This document shows, one piece after another, positions 33,998 to 45,201 of a DNA stretch of 64,000 nt. The DNA is from Eucalyptus grandis (Eukaryota; Streptophyta; Magnoliopsida; Myrtales; Myrtaceae): positions 61,091,278 through 61,155,277 of the forward strand of contig NC_052616.1 of NCBI RefSeq assembly GCF_016545825.1, read 5' to 3'. The notes under the pieces were generated by a model. The model saw nothing but the letters and a program-made list of their open reading frames with translations, was not told the origin of the DNA and did not search any database. Made by a program: the position numbers and the translations under genes. How positions within the stretch are numbered: the stretch's first letter is position 1; every line of letters begins with the position of its first letter.

Positions 33998-35505
33998 TGT
34001 CATGGTTCGTGAATCCTCCCGTACTCGTAACACTTGTGAGTAGCGTTTGGGGTTATCTGGTGAAGAGTGTGAGTAGGGTAGAACACAACTGGTCCGCAGG
34101 AGTGGCGTTAGGACGATTGGTTCTAGGAGTTCTAGGATGAAGGATTATATCACTTAGGAACTTTGAAGACGGGGTAGGCCTCCTGTGCATAAACTGGTCT
34201 GGAGCTGATGCCACTCTCCTAACGAAGCCATGGCAGGCTGAAACCAATTGTTGATCCTAAAGAGATCTGCTGTCTCACTCGATGGACTAGACGTCCGAGC
34301 GAAGCTAGGCGTGGTACGATCTTGCACGAAGAATCATTCGTTGTATCGTTCATTGGAACAGCTAAAGAAGGAAGGCTGGCCTGGGGAATCATTCCACTCG
34401 CCAGGCGCCCGCGGGTCGTTCCGAGGACAAGGAAACTCTCGGCCCATGACAAGTGGTATCAGAGCAGGAATCCCTCTAGTAGGTGAGCAAGTCGAAGAAT
34501 CGAGCTTCTCACTTTAGTGCATCGAACTGATGAGTGCCTGATCTGGTCCTAGTGGGCGGAAAGTGAATGGCCGGGGTAAAATATGCTTGAACGAAGCTGT
34601 GCTCTCTGCTCCTAGGATGGCAATGGTACTAGGACGAGTCAGTTCCTCGCAGAGCTGCTAGGGAGTTCGAGAAGTACCGAACCCTTGCTGAATAGGGATA
34701 ACGTTTTTGGATCGATTGGTGAATTCGAAGAAGAGGTCTACTATCATGTTTTCAACAAAGAAAGAACCTCCATCTGGTTTGCTGGGGTCAAGATGCTGGT
34801 TAGGCTGAAATGGTGCTATCAAAAGATGCGGTTGGCAAAAAATGCCACACTTGCTAGAAAGCGCAAGTGACCGAATGGTCGAGCGGCTGAGATCAAAAGA
34901 GGCTACCGATGGAGCAAAACCTGTTTTGTTGGGTGAGCGTGACCATTCGATGTGAAATCCCAAAAGTGGCACATCAATGGTTAATGGACGCAAGGAAGCG
35001 ACATAATAGATCGCAATGAGAGCGTTGTGAATTGAATGGGGGAGAATGTCACGGTCCATAAATCCTCCCGTACTCGTGACACTTGTGAGTGGCGCTTGAG
35101 GTTATTTGGTGAAGAGTGTGAGTCAGTAGGGTAGAACACAACTGGTCTACGGGAGTAGCGTCAGGACGGTTGGTCCTAGGAGTTCTAGGATAGAAGGATT
35201 ATATCACTTAGGAGTTCTGAAGACGAGGTAGGCCTCCCGTTCACAAACTGGTTGGGAGCTGATGCCGCTCTCTTGACAAGGCCATAGCAGGCTGAAACCA
35301 GTTGTTGATCCTAAAGAGATCTACTGTCTCACTCGATGGACTAGACACCCGAGCGAAGTTGGGTGTGGTACAATCTCGCACGAAGAATCATTCACCGTAT
35401 CGTTTGTTGGAACAACTAAAGAAGGAAGGCTGGCCTGGCGAATCATTCCACTTGCTAGGCGCTCGTGGGTCGTTCCGAGGCCAAGGAAACTCTCGGCCCG
35501 TGACA
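33998..35505 (+). mobile_element. TRIM-like small LTR retrotransposon
   Basis: Two LTRs of 454 and 459 bp (33998-34451, 35047-35505), each starting TGTCA and ending TGACA, flank only 595 bp. A canonical initiator-tRNA-Met primer site TGGTATCAGAGC lies at 34454-34465, and a purine tract AATGGGGGAGAA abuts the 3' LTR. No gag or pol was recognised inside. LTRs differ at roughly 10 percent of positions, so it is much older than copia-1. CATG borders both ends (possible remains of a target duplication). Block X near 23240 lacks it. Confidence 0.85.
34454..34465 (+). other. Primer-binding site of the TRIM-like element
   Basis: TGGTATCAGAGC, a perfect complement to the 3' end of plant initiator tRNA-Met, three bases after the LTR. 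Confidence 0.85.
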
Positions 35506-35866
35506 CATGCATGTGGGTTATTCTGCTTGGTTATTACACTTCAAAGCAATTGATAGGAGTGTTAGGATTTTGTCTTCAAGAATTTTTCGAGCAAATCTTG
35601 TGAGATATTATGAGATAACACTTCTACATTCGCTTTGGGTGTAATCTAAAATTCAAAAACATTTAAGTGTTTGAGTATTGCAACTTTATAATTCTCTGGA
35701 CTCATAATGAATTTATTTGCGGCCCGACTCTCCCCATAGAATAATTATCAATACTCAAGCTAAACCAACTAAATATCTTGTGTCCTTAATATTCATTGTG
35801 AATTTTGTCTAGTAATTTCTCCTCTCGAGTATCAAATAATAGAATTTGTTATTCTCCTTGTTATTT

Positions 35867-36826
35867 GGGGAAAAGTGTTAAAAAAAAAGTCAGAAACCTT
35901 TGCATTTATGTTAATTTAGTCATAAACCTTTTATTAGTACTAATTTAATCATAAACCTTTTCACTTAGTGTCGATTGAGTCCTTTTTGGCTAATTTTGGC
36001 AAGATTTTGCTAAACTAAGTGCTAGTCAGTTGACATGGATAACTATTAATAATATTTTAATTTTTTTAATTTTTTTCTTTTTAATTTTCCTTTTCTTTTT
36101 CTTATATTTTCTTTTTTCCTTTTCCACCTCATTCCTCCGTCGATCACTTTGGACCTCGACCTCGTCGGCTACTAGCGAGGCTCAAGCCCTCACTAGTGGC
36201 CGTGAGGGCAGCCTCAAGTGGGGTGGCAATGCTTGCCCTCGGTAGATCTAGCAAGGGTCATGCCTCACCCAACCTCGGCGAGGCTTGACCCTCGCTAGCC
36301 TAGAGCGAGATCACCCTTGTGGCCTGGGTAGCCTTAAGTTGGCTTTGCCAAAGGCTGGGTGAGGCTTGGGCGAGGCTCGACCTCGTCAAATCTAGCGAGG
36401 TCAAGCCTCAGCCATGGTTGGCAAGGCTTGACCCTTGCCAAAAATCTGGCGAGGTGAGCCTTGTCGTCTAGTGTGAGGCCACCCTCGCAGCCCACTAGCG
36501 AGCCTTGCCGAGGCCGATGAGGTCGACCTTGAACTCGTTGGTTGTCGCTTCGGTTGGTCGGCGAGGTTTGTTGACTATTTGGAGGAACGAGGAGGAGAAG
36601 GAAAAGAAAAAAAATGAAAAAAGAATATAAACAATTCAAAAATATTAAAGTATTATTAAAAGTTGCCAACATCAACGTTGATCGTGCCACATCGGTCGGT
36701 CGGCACCCCATTAACAAAATCCAGTAAAAATTAGTCCGAAAGAACTGAATTGATATCAAGTAAAAATGTTTAGGACTAAATTGACATAAATACAAAAGGT
36801 TTATGACTTTTTAAACACTTTTCCCC
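35867..36826. mobile_element. MULE B: Mutator-like non-autonomous element
   Basis: Long inverted arms begin GGGGAAAAGTGTT at the left and end AACACTTTTCCCC at the right, similar in style to MULE A but a distinct sequence. The left target copy TTGTTATTT (35858-35866) is matched by TTGTTATTT at 37747-37755, on the far side of a LINE that later entered the right end. Block X has a single CTCCTTGTTATTT near 23600. The core at 36130-36590 is GC-rich with CGAGGC/GCCTCG words between pyrimidine and purine tracts. No transposase. Confidence 0.85.
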
Positions 36827-36828
36827 TG

Positions 36829-36830
<2 letters not shown>

Positions 36831-36864
<34 letters not shown>
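36831..36864. repeat. (AT)n tract at the 3' end of the LINE fragment
   Basis: Seventeen AT units lying between the left LINE target duplication and the LINE 3' UTR. It is in the position of the tail. Confidence 0.9.
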
Positions 36865-36870
<6 letters not shown>

Positions 36871-37738
36871 TTGGTAATGTAAGCATTGTATTAACTTTTA
36901 ACCAAACACGGCTATACAATGGGGGGCTTGGCACCAAAACTTACACTCATAATGGCATACAAGTCATAATGAGTGGAAGGATGCCGAGAAAAGAAAAAAA
37001 AAGGAAACGAAAAGGGAAGTCAAGCACGAACAACCCTCAACAAAATTACTAAGAGGGAATAGACGCCGCCAAAGAGAAGATAGTGGGGTCGAGTCCCCAA
37101 CTTCTTTGGATCCTCCTGTTTTCGGTGTGTCGAGAACGTGATTGAAGGTAAGTGCCTTATCCTTCACAACTTTGATGAGATATTTTTTCATTGCAGGAAT
37201 GAACAGGGCTTGGCCCTGGACGAGTATGTCATTCAGCATCTTCCAAATGGTGTGGCATAGAGCACCGGAAGAGTACCTCACAATACTTTGATAAAAGTCA
37301 CTGCCTAGGATACACTTGATGGCCCATTGAAGATTGTCCATCCACCCCTTGTTATGCCAAGGAAGGTTGCATCTAGCAGCCCAAAACATGGCAAGACCAG
37401 CTGTAATGTGGTGATAAAAAAATAGATGATCGATCGAATTCGGTCTAGAGTTACAAAAAGCACAAGAAGTATCAACAATTCTACCATAGGATAGTAGAAG
37501 GACTGGGTAGGTAGTCGATGCTTGGTTGTGAGCCAAAGGTGGACTTGGTACCGTGGGATAAGAGTTTTGTTCCATACGAAGTAGCACCACGGGACCAAAT
37601 TTCTCTTGGGACGGATGGCTTGCCAAGCTGACGCCACCGAGAACACACTCGAAGAATGCTTCAGCCAAGTCAAACAGTCGGGGTTTTGAGATAATGCTAG
37701 GATAGGATGCATCCATGACTCCATAATGGTCTTGATGG
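36833..37738 (-). mobile_element. 5'-truncated LINE (non-LTR retrotransposon)
   Basis: Minus-strand fragment of about 0.9 kb. Its flanks CTTTTCCCCTGTTAT (36818-36832) and CTTTTCCCTTGTTAT (37739-37753) match at 14 of 15 bases, a typical LINE target duplication. The duplicated sequence is the right terminus of MULE B plus its target copy. The left boundary carries an (AT)n tail instead of poly(A). Confidence 0.85.
36964..37738 (-). pseudogene. LINE reverse-transcriptase C-terminal zinc-binding domain (zf-RVT)
   Basis: Conceptual protein shows the plant LINE zf-RVT signature: SVASAWQAIRPKRNLVPW, then a CAFCNSRPNSIDHLFF zinc-binding segment with downstream His, then FWAARCNLPW and an IWKMLNDILVQ helix. 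The first part is in one frame (up to about 37510) and the rest in another, so there is a frameshift. The endonuclease and reverse-transcriptase catalytic domains are missing through 5' truncation. Confidence 0.8.
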
Positions 37739-37755
37739 CTTTTCCCTTGTTATTT

Positions 37756-37870
37756 GGCACTACCTACAACCATAAAATGAAAAAGAAAAAAAGAAAAAAG
37801 AATAAGCCATGCTCATGCACTAAACGATAAAAAGCGGATGAAAAATGAGATATTATTAAGAAAGATAGAC
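37756..37870. repeat. Block Z duplicate resumes
   Basis: Matches 23600-23690 (CACCACCCACAACC-like, TCATGCTCAT, AAAAGCGGATGAAA). The same phrase appears a third time at 39040-39110, so part of block Z is locally tandem. Confidence 0.75.
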
Positions 37871-37874
37871 GAAT

Positions 37875-38651
37875 GGTGCGTTTGGTAACGATTCTGTTCT
37901 CAAGAACAAATTCTGATCAGAAATGATTATTTTTTATTTTGTTCCCCGGAATAATTTCTTAGCATTTTAAGCCATTTGGTAACTGTCCAAAATTTTTATT
38001 ATGGAATAAAATTGCGTTTGGTATCGTACTCAAAATTTCTACTCCAAATCATTTTTTTTTTAATTTTTAATTTTTAATTTTCTTTTTTTCCTTTCTCTCT
38101 CTTGTTCTTCTTCTTCAAGTGGTTGGTCGACGGTCCGACGACTAGCCGACGAGGGCCAGCGACCTCATTAGGCGTCATCGGCCTTCGCCGGTGGCTAGGC
38201 AGGCCTTGCTTGGGGGCGGATGAGACCCGCTTGGCCCGCGGCAAGGCTCGGCCTCCTCGTCGTGGCTGGGTTTGCCTCCGGCGAGCTTGTCGGACCTTGC
38301 CCTAGCCTAGCGAGCTTGTCGTATCGGTTGTTGGCAACCGACGGTAGCGGACGGCGGATGGCGGCGAATGGCAACCATGGGATGGTGGTAGATGAAGAAG
38401 AAGAAAAGGGAAGAAGAAGAAGAAGAGAAAGGGAAGAAGAAGAGAAATATGGTCTTGATTTTTAGATTTGTTCTCCGCAAGAATCAACTTTTTTTATTCT
38501 TGATTTTATTCCAAATCTACTTTTGGGAATAAAAAAAATATAAATTTGTTCCCAGGAACAAAATTTTTTCCAAACGTGATTATGTTCTAAAACTATTCCT
38601 AGGAACAAAAAATTAGAATCAGCCATTATTTGAATGGTTACAAACAGCCCC
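37875..38651. mobile_element. TIR element with GC-rich core
   Basis: The left end GGTGCGTTTGGTAACGATTC pairs with the reverse complement of the right end (GGGGCTGTTTGTAACCATTC). Repeated GGAACAAA/TTTGTTCC words occur in both arms. The core at 38120-38400 is GC-rich, with a TTCTTCTTC tract on the left and a GAAGAAGAAG tract on the right. The block X counterpart (23690-23700) lacks it. Related in arm sequence to 57861-58710. Confidence 0.6.
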
Positions 38652-39351
38652 TAAAGAAACTAGTTCGTAGAAAAAAGATGCCATCTAAAATGCGGATATA
38701 ATGATAGATTTGTAGACCTGAGCAAGTCCTTAAAAGGCTCATAGGAGAAAAAACAGAGTGAAGAACCGCTGAGGGCTGGGGCTTCCCAATGTCACCTCCT
38801 GTATTCCCACGCCGCTAGGAAGAAAAGACTAGTGGGGAATTAGGAGACAAGGTTGTGCAGGCCATTGGACATTAAAAAGGTGTAGCATCTAGGTAGGGTG
38901 TCGAATTACTAGATTATCACTGGTAAAGCCTTGTGAAGTTTAGACTCCTACTAGTCAACTGATACTTCACACAATGTCTTTCAACCGATATGTTGACTAG
39001 AACCCCTGGTAAAAGATATTGTGTGCACTATCCATAACCATTAAATGGAAAAAAGAAAAGAAAAAGAAGAGGTCATGCTCATGCACATAATCATTAAAAG
39101 CGGACGAAAAGGAAATATTATTTAGAAGGATAGATCAAAGAAACTAGTCCGTAAAACAAAAGTGCTATCTAATATGCGGGATAAAGACAAGTCCAAGCGG
39201 CCAAAGAACTTGGACTTAGAATACAAATACACACGCACGACTAGTAAAATAGTTCACGAAGAACAAAGCAATAATGTAAATGCCCTAGAAAAGTAAGGAT
39301 GGAATCTAGGACAATGTCTTCCATGCTGGTTTTAGCTTTTGGTTTCATTAA

Positions 39352-39971
39352 TTAATCCACAAGATCCTCAACGCTTAGTAACTTGGTTGACTTCCCAACT
39401 TTCTTCCTTAATTTGCTGACGATCGTCACTGCATCAACTCCTTTCCCTATCACCACCATCTCCTCTTCACGCTCTTCAAGAAAACTCACAGATTCCACCC
39501 CTACAATGACATAGAGCATGCTAAATTACCTCTACGCAGATCTATTATTTAAAGATGTGGACTCTTATATAGTATTAGAAAAGATAATCAATAAAAAAAT
39601 CGTGCCATCTAAAAATCGTTACAATAAAAGCCATCTTTCTGATACCAATTTGTGTAAAGAGTACTCCTTGTGAAGTAATATTAAATATCTATGACATGAT
39701 AAAAATATTTTTCGGGATTAAATTGGGTAATGAGGTATCTTGACTATGATATATGATTTCTAGGGTCGGTCACCATCGGCTGTAGTTGCAATCTGAAGTG
39801 CCCTGGTCTTGTATCTCTGGCCCTGCACGCCAAGCTTAATCACAATCTTCCTCTGCAAAATGATGGAGTTGATTAGCAAACAACGAATGCGAACACAAAC
39901 ACAAAATAAATAGATAAAAACTATCGACTATACTAGTGCAAGAAGTTAGTGCAAGTACTTACCTTGGTCAT
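39352..39971 (-). CDS. HMA-fold protein E, cysteine-free sister of B, three exons
   Basis: Predicted exons on the minus strand: 39971-39963 (ATGACCAAG), 39852-39774 and 39500-39352 (TAA); 237 nt, 78 aa; donor GTAAGT after exon 1. The metal motif position reads VQGQRY and no cysteine is present, exactly as in B. The helix (RYKTRALQIATTADG) and second half (EEMVVIGKGVDAV, LRKKVGKSTKLLSVEDLVD) are kept. Compared with B it carries a few substitutions (for example SFLEERE for KFDEERE) but no stop or frameshift. Both duplicates therefore kept an open frame after losing the metal site, which suggests a retained function. It has a better TATA box than B. Confidence 0.82.
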
Positions 39972-40070
39972 GTCGTCTCTGTTATCAGTTTCTCTGCCAA
40001 AAAGACACGTTGGACGAAATGCTTATGCTCAGATGAACGAGGAAAAACAAAAGGGACCCCTGCAGTGCTT

Positions 40071-40078
40071 CTTATATA
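40071..40078 (-). promoter_or_regulatory. TATA box of HMA E
   Basis: TATATAAG on the minus strand, about 100 bp upstream of the ATG. CGACGCGTT at 40108-40116 lies about 30 bp further upstream. Confidence 0.6.
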
Positions 40079-40099
40079 ATACGAACTCGGACGTGCTCC

Positions 40100-41060
40100 T
40101 AAGACTTCGACGCGTTACAGCTAGTTAGCTGCTTCCCTAAGGCAAATTTCGTTTGCATGAACGTGCAAAATCTTCAATTCGACGTTCTCTACTTCGTGGT
40201 CATGTGGCCTTTTGATTCGGTCCGGTTGAGAGCAGAAAGACTCGGTGGACTACCATTACCTAGCTGATTAATTTAAAGTTGACTAAGAGGAAGTCTCCTT
40301 AGTGAAAGCTTCACGTGCTCCAGCAAGACGTCCACTGCACAATGGTATTGGCTAGAGCATTTCATGGAAATGGGGACTTGGATTTACATCTCGAGATCCT
40401 CGAATGCCAAGTCCGAGTAACTTCAACTAACGTAACTGTTGCGTGATGTTGTGATGTTGATAAAGTATGCCGATGCTGACTTGGAGCTGGATTTGATGTC
40501 AGGAGGACTTGGTTAGAAAATTTGTGAAGCTAGGATTCAATTAGACAAATAGAAAGTATATAAAATTAACTAGAAAAAGTTGTGAAAGTACATGAACGAA
40601 AAGTAATTTCTTTTGACCCAATCACATATTATGTGGATTCCCCATATGCAAAGGATAGTATTGGTGCTATGTGAAATTGTAGTATGATTAAAGCAACAAA
40701 GACCTGAATTTTATATTTTTAAACGAGGACTAAGACCTTCAGTAATGCGTTGGCTTAATGAAGCTCATTCACAAGTTGTGAAGACTGGATTCTCAATCCT
40801 CGGCCTTCTCGGCTGGAATTCTTGAAAATTCGCGACCTTTTATATGACTATACTTATTCCCATGGAGCAAACTTTCCGGAGCAGGAATTCCTGAAAGACA
40901 TGCGGTGGAGAGGAGGGAGTGGGTTGTGCTCAGCAAAATATTGTTAGGTGCAATGCAACAAGTGCTTGTGGACTCCTAGCCCTTAGATCGTGTGGAAATA
41001 CAAATGGGTGCACCAGGGGCAGTGAGCCCGAGCTCAATCGGGTGGTCCACATCATCCAAT
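40100..41060 (-). repeat. HMA upstream-flank repeat (block Z copy)
   Basis: Collinear duplicate of 24700-25690, including GTTGACTAAG/W-box-like TTGAC, TTAGCTGCTTCCCTAAGGCA, and the far block ending AATCGGGTGGTCCACATCAT. Confidence 0.75.
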
Positions 41061-41179
41061 AGGCATATCGTGCACGAGCAAAATCAAGCCATTGCTTTGG
41101 TACAAAAAGTCCAAAAGTAGGGAGAAAGAAAAAATGCATTCGCTTTCATATGAACTTTTTGAATTGAATCAACTCATGC

Positions 41180-42171
41180 CTGCAGAAACATAGATATCAT
41201 GAAATTAACATTAAATTTCTCGAGTTTGAACTTGCATTTAGGTACGCTAGTCAAATGTGTGGGCGCTCAACCCATATCTGACCCGACCCGACTTGGGATT
41301 CACTTTTAGCATTTTTTTTTCCTCCTTAATATTGTCACCTTTGAAAAATAAATGGATCCATGGATTGACTTATTGAGTTAATGAGAGAGCTCGGGGGTAG
41401 GATTAAGGATGGGAGCGTGAAGGTGGTAGTGAAAGTTCGACACAAGTCATCCACATATCATGAAATAGGTATGGCTTTGGTTTTCAGCTAATTATATACC
41501 AGATCTTAATATATTGGTTAACGCACGGTTGCTAATACATTATTTGATTTGACGTTTTTCGGTTTTTGATAACTAATTGTGTGGTTTAATATCCATGAAC
41601 AAATCATTAAACAAGTATAGGCTTTGGTTTTCAGCTACATATAAACAAGATCTTAATATTTTGTTTAATGATTGGTTATTAATACATATTTGATGTGAGG
41701 TTTTCGATTTGAACTATTGATTGTGCATTTTTAATATCCATATAGCACTAGGGGCCCTATTTCCACCCCTTATATGATTAATCCACCCAATTTTCATCAA
41801 AGAAACACAATCGCCATCAATCATCAATTGTAATTTAAAGTGGTGGCCCCTACTTACTTACATTCCTTCTTTTTTTCTAGTTTTCTATTTCTATGTAGCA
41901 TCTAATTGCCATAATTAAGATTTCACGTGTTTTTTCTTTTGTGGGTACGCCATGTATATTAAAGGTATTGTGTTTTCAATTTATTGTTAGATTTTATTAA
42001 TGTAGAGATTAGTTTTGTCAAAAAGAAATTTTCAAGAAATCTAATTTTTCCAAAGTTGTTTAACAGATTTGTGGATTAATTGACAAGTAGAATCTAGAAA
42101 AATTTTAACATACAATTTTTTTAATGTAATAATTTGTTTATAAACTTTCACAAACTCTTTCTTTTAAATTA
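41180..42171. other. AT-rich intergenic DNA
   Basis: Contains an internal direct repeat (GGCTTTGGTTTTCAGCTA at about 41472 and 41617). The stretch 42060-42110 is an imperfect inverted copy of 53575-53640. No gene recognised. Confidence 0.5.
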
Positions 42172-42532
42172 GGAAAAATATCAAATAAGGACTGAAGTTG
42201 AGCCATTTTCTCGAAAAAGGATCTAAAGAGGACAGCCTTTGTTTCAAATAAGAACTCAGAGTGACTAACTTACTCTCAATTAAGGACATGAACTTCTAAT
42301 TTTATTCACAGCCAGGGTACTTTTGTCCAAGAACATTGTTGTTGTTGTTGTTTTTTTTTTTTTTTTGTCTTTGTCTTTCTTCTTTTTCTTTCTTCATCTT
42401 TCTCCTCTCTACATCACCTCTATTATCAGCCCCTCTATCGCTCTTTGTGTCATCTTGTTGTATGACCAAGATTGGGTTTTCTTTAACACGAGCCATTACA
42501 ATGTAGTCTAACTCGTTGAAAATTTTAAATTT

Positions 42533-43425
42533 TGTTGGAGAAATCTCAGTGAAAGTGTTTTGAAGTTGACAAAACGTTTCCATCGAGTCTAGTCGAAGGT
42601 GCGGACTACGCTAGTTAAAGTCGAAGACTTCCGAACAGCCGAGACTCAAGACTCAAAGTCTATCCTCATTGTGAGTCTCTAATCCGTTGAAGAAAGGTTA
42701 TCAGGCTGGATGTTTTGTTCAGGATTTAACCTTATCTTCTGGAGAAGATCTCGTGGCTGGAGAAGACATATTAGAATCCTTTGATTGATCAAGTTTGATT
42801 CAATGACTGAAGATTCGATGATTGTCTAAATATTATTGGAAGGTTCTACTTATGGAAGCGAGATCCCGATTGTATGGGCGAACATGATTGATGGGCTATC
42901 AACACGTTCCTTTAATAGCTCGAACAATCTTCCTAATTGATTCCGTCCAACGGGTAGATTGGAGGAATTCCTTTGGTAAGTGCCAACGGGTATGATGGCA
43001 TAAAGGAGTATATAAGGAAGATGTTCTTAGTTGTTCAAGAAGTGCGCGATAGAAGAATTCCAAAGTCGAAGCTCCTATTTGTTTAGATAAATCCTTTGAG
43101 CGAATACTTGTATACAAAAAGAGTCTATATTTGTGAGAGACCTTGAGGAGGTGTGGTAGAACATCTACCTTTGTGGAATCAAGGCAAGGCTGTCTTGTAA
43201 CTTCTCTTTTGATCATAGTGAAATTCAGCCGGTGGGTTGTTAGTGCGGAAGAGTGGACGTAGGCTTGGAATAAGCCGAACCACTATAAATCCTGTGTTCA
43301 ATTTTCTCTTCCTTACTCTCTATACCTCGATCGTATTTCAATTTGTTAAGAATTGCTTACGTATTTGAGACAAATTGTTTGTGCGCCTATTCACCCCCCT
43401 CTAGGTGTTTATACTAGCAATATCA
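42533..43425 (+). repeat. 5' LTR of the Sirevirus
   Basis: 893 bp. Differs from the 3' LTR by substitutions and several 1-2 bp indels clustered in the first 200 bp. Confidence 0.93.
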
Positions 43426-43427
43426 AT

Positions 43428-43438
43428 TGGTATCGAGC
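43428..43438 (+). other. Primer-binding site of the Sirevirus
   Basis: TGGTATCGAGC two bases after the LTR, the same one-base-short version of the initiator-tRNA-Met complement as in copia-1. Confidence 0.7.
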
Positions 43439-43489
43439 ACTTTGTGTACTTACTTTATTTGAAGTGTTTTACTTCATAGTAAAAGATCC

Positions 43490-45190
43490 ATGGCTAGTAT
43501 GCTAGCACCGGGGCTGATGTAAGGGCAAAGCAATACCGAGACCACCCTACTTTGATGGAAAGGATTACAACATACGGAAGAACAAGATGAAAGCTTTCCT
43601 ACGATCAAAGGATCCTCGGAATGGGATGTTGTAGAAGAATGAATTACTCCTACCCTTTGCATCGAGTCTACGAAAGAGGAAAAGAAAGCTGAAGAAACCG
43701 GCGGAATGTCTCGGGAAGAAATAATCAAGAGACAAACACTCGATGCAAAAGCAATTTACTCATTATATTGTGCTTTATCACCAACTGAATATAATAGAAT
43801 ATCTTCTTGTGGTACAGCAAAAGAAGTTTGGGACAGATTGCATATCACCTATGAAGGAGCGGTCAGTGAAGGAAACAAGAATCAACATTCTTCTCGGTCA
43901 ATCGAAGCCTTGAGAATGAAACCGGGAGAATCAATATCGACATGTTTAGTCGTTTCTGAGATATTGTGAATGGTCTTGAAAATCAAGGTCAACCAACTTC
44001 TGATCCCATGAAGGTAAACAAGCTCTGCGTGGACTCTCCGAGGATTGGAATCACATAAAGACTTCGATAAGAGAGGCCGAGAGAATCATGCCACTATCGT
44101 CGACGAGGCGATTGGAACTCTTGATCCTATGAAGTGGAAAGAATCAATGAAGATGAAGATCCAAAAGGTAAGAAATCTATTGCATTAAAATCAAATGATG
44201 ATTTTGATGATACGGTCTGAAGATGATATGGATGATGAGGAGCTTGCTCTCATGATAAGAAGATTCAGAAAACTAAATAGAAAAGGAAGAAGGTTCAACT
44301 CAAAAGAAACAAAGCTTTCAAAGACAGAGACCAAGTACGGTGATGATGAGGAACCAAATAAAGATGTAGTACGCTTTGAATGCAAGAAAAAGGGACACAT
44401 CGGACCCAACTATCCTCTTCGAAGAAGAAGAGAGGAAAAGATGAAAAATTTTGAAAAGCTCTCAAAGCTTAAAGCACGGAGTGATGCGAGTGTGAAGAAA
44501 GTGATAATGAATATGCCAATCTATGTCGATGGCACAATCGGACTCGGACTGGATCGGACTCGGGATCGGACTCGACGGTGAATTTGAGGCAAGTGATTTT
44601 AAAATTCCTGTCAAAGTTTCTAAATATATTGATGAACTATGCTTTAGTCTTAAGACTTCTCTTAAAAAGAATTTCCGAACTGAAAAAGAAAACTTAGCTC
44701 TAAAACAAAAGGAAAATGTTTTAGCGAGAAAGAGTTAAAAGTCTAGACTGCATTGTTTCCAATCTTAAAGAAAATGAAGATAATCTTTTAAAAGAAAATA
44801 CTTTTTTAAAAACAGACTTATCAAATATATCAAAGAAATTTTCTATAGGGTCTGAAAAACTTGAGAAAATTCTTTCAGCACAAAGACCTTACTTCAATAA
44901 GTCTGGTCTAGGTATGACAGAAGAAACAATCCCCTTGATTGATTTTCCTAAAGTAAAAAGAAAGAATTAAGAAAAGGCTTTCGAGTGAGGTTTACAAAAA
45001 TCACTTCAAGAAAGTTTTTGTAAAACTTTGTAGGTAGAAATGCTCTCGGATGTTCTAAGTGTGTCCAGGATCACTTTGAAAAAGAGTGTCCTATGGTATG
45101 GAAACCTGTTAAGAAAGTATGGGCTAATATTGTTTATCTTACTAACACCAAAGGACCCAAGAAAATTTGGGTACCAAAGAAAGCTTGAGA
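43490..45190 (+). pseudogene. Sirevirus gag
   Basis: Recognisable pieces: TLDAKAIYSLYCALSPTEYN and a KEVWDRLHITYEG phrase (43706-43860), then further capsid helices in other frames, an acidic stretch SEDDMDDEELALMIRRF (about 44216), and a zinc knuckle near 44385. That knuckle reads RFECKKKGHIGPNY: of the four CCHC ligands, the first and last cysteines are replaced. A second knuckle-like CSKCVQDHFEKEC lies near 45055, followed by an IWVPKK phrase before a TGA. At least four frame breaks prevent a full Gag. Confidence 0.8.
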
Positions 45191-45201
45191 CTTTATTTTA
45201 A

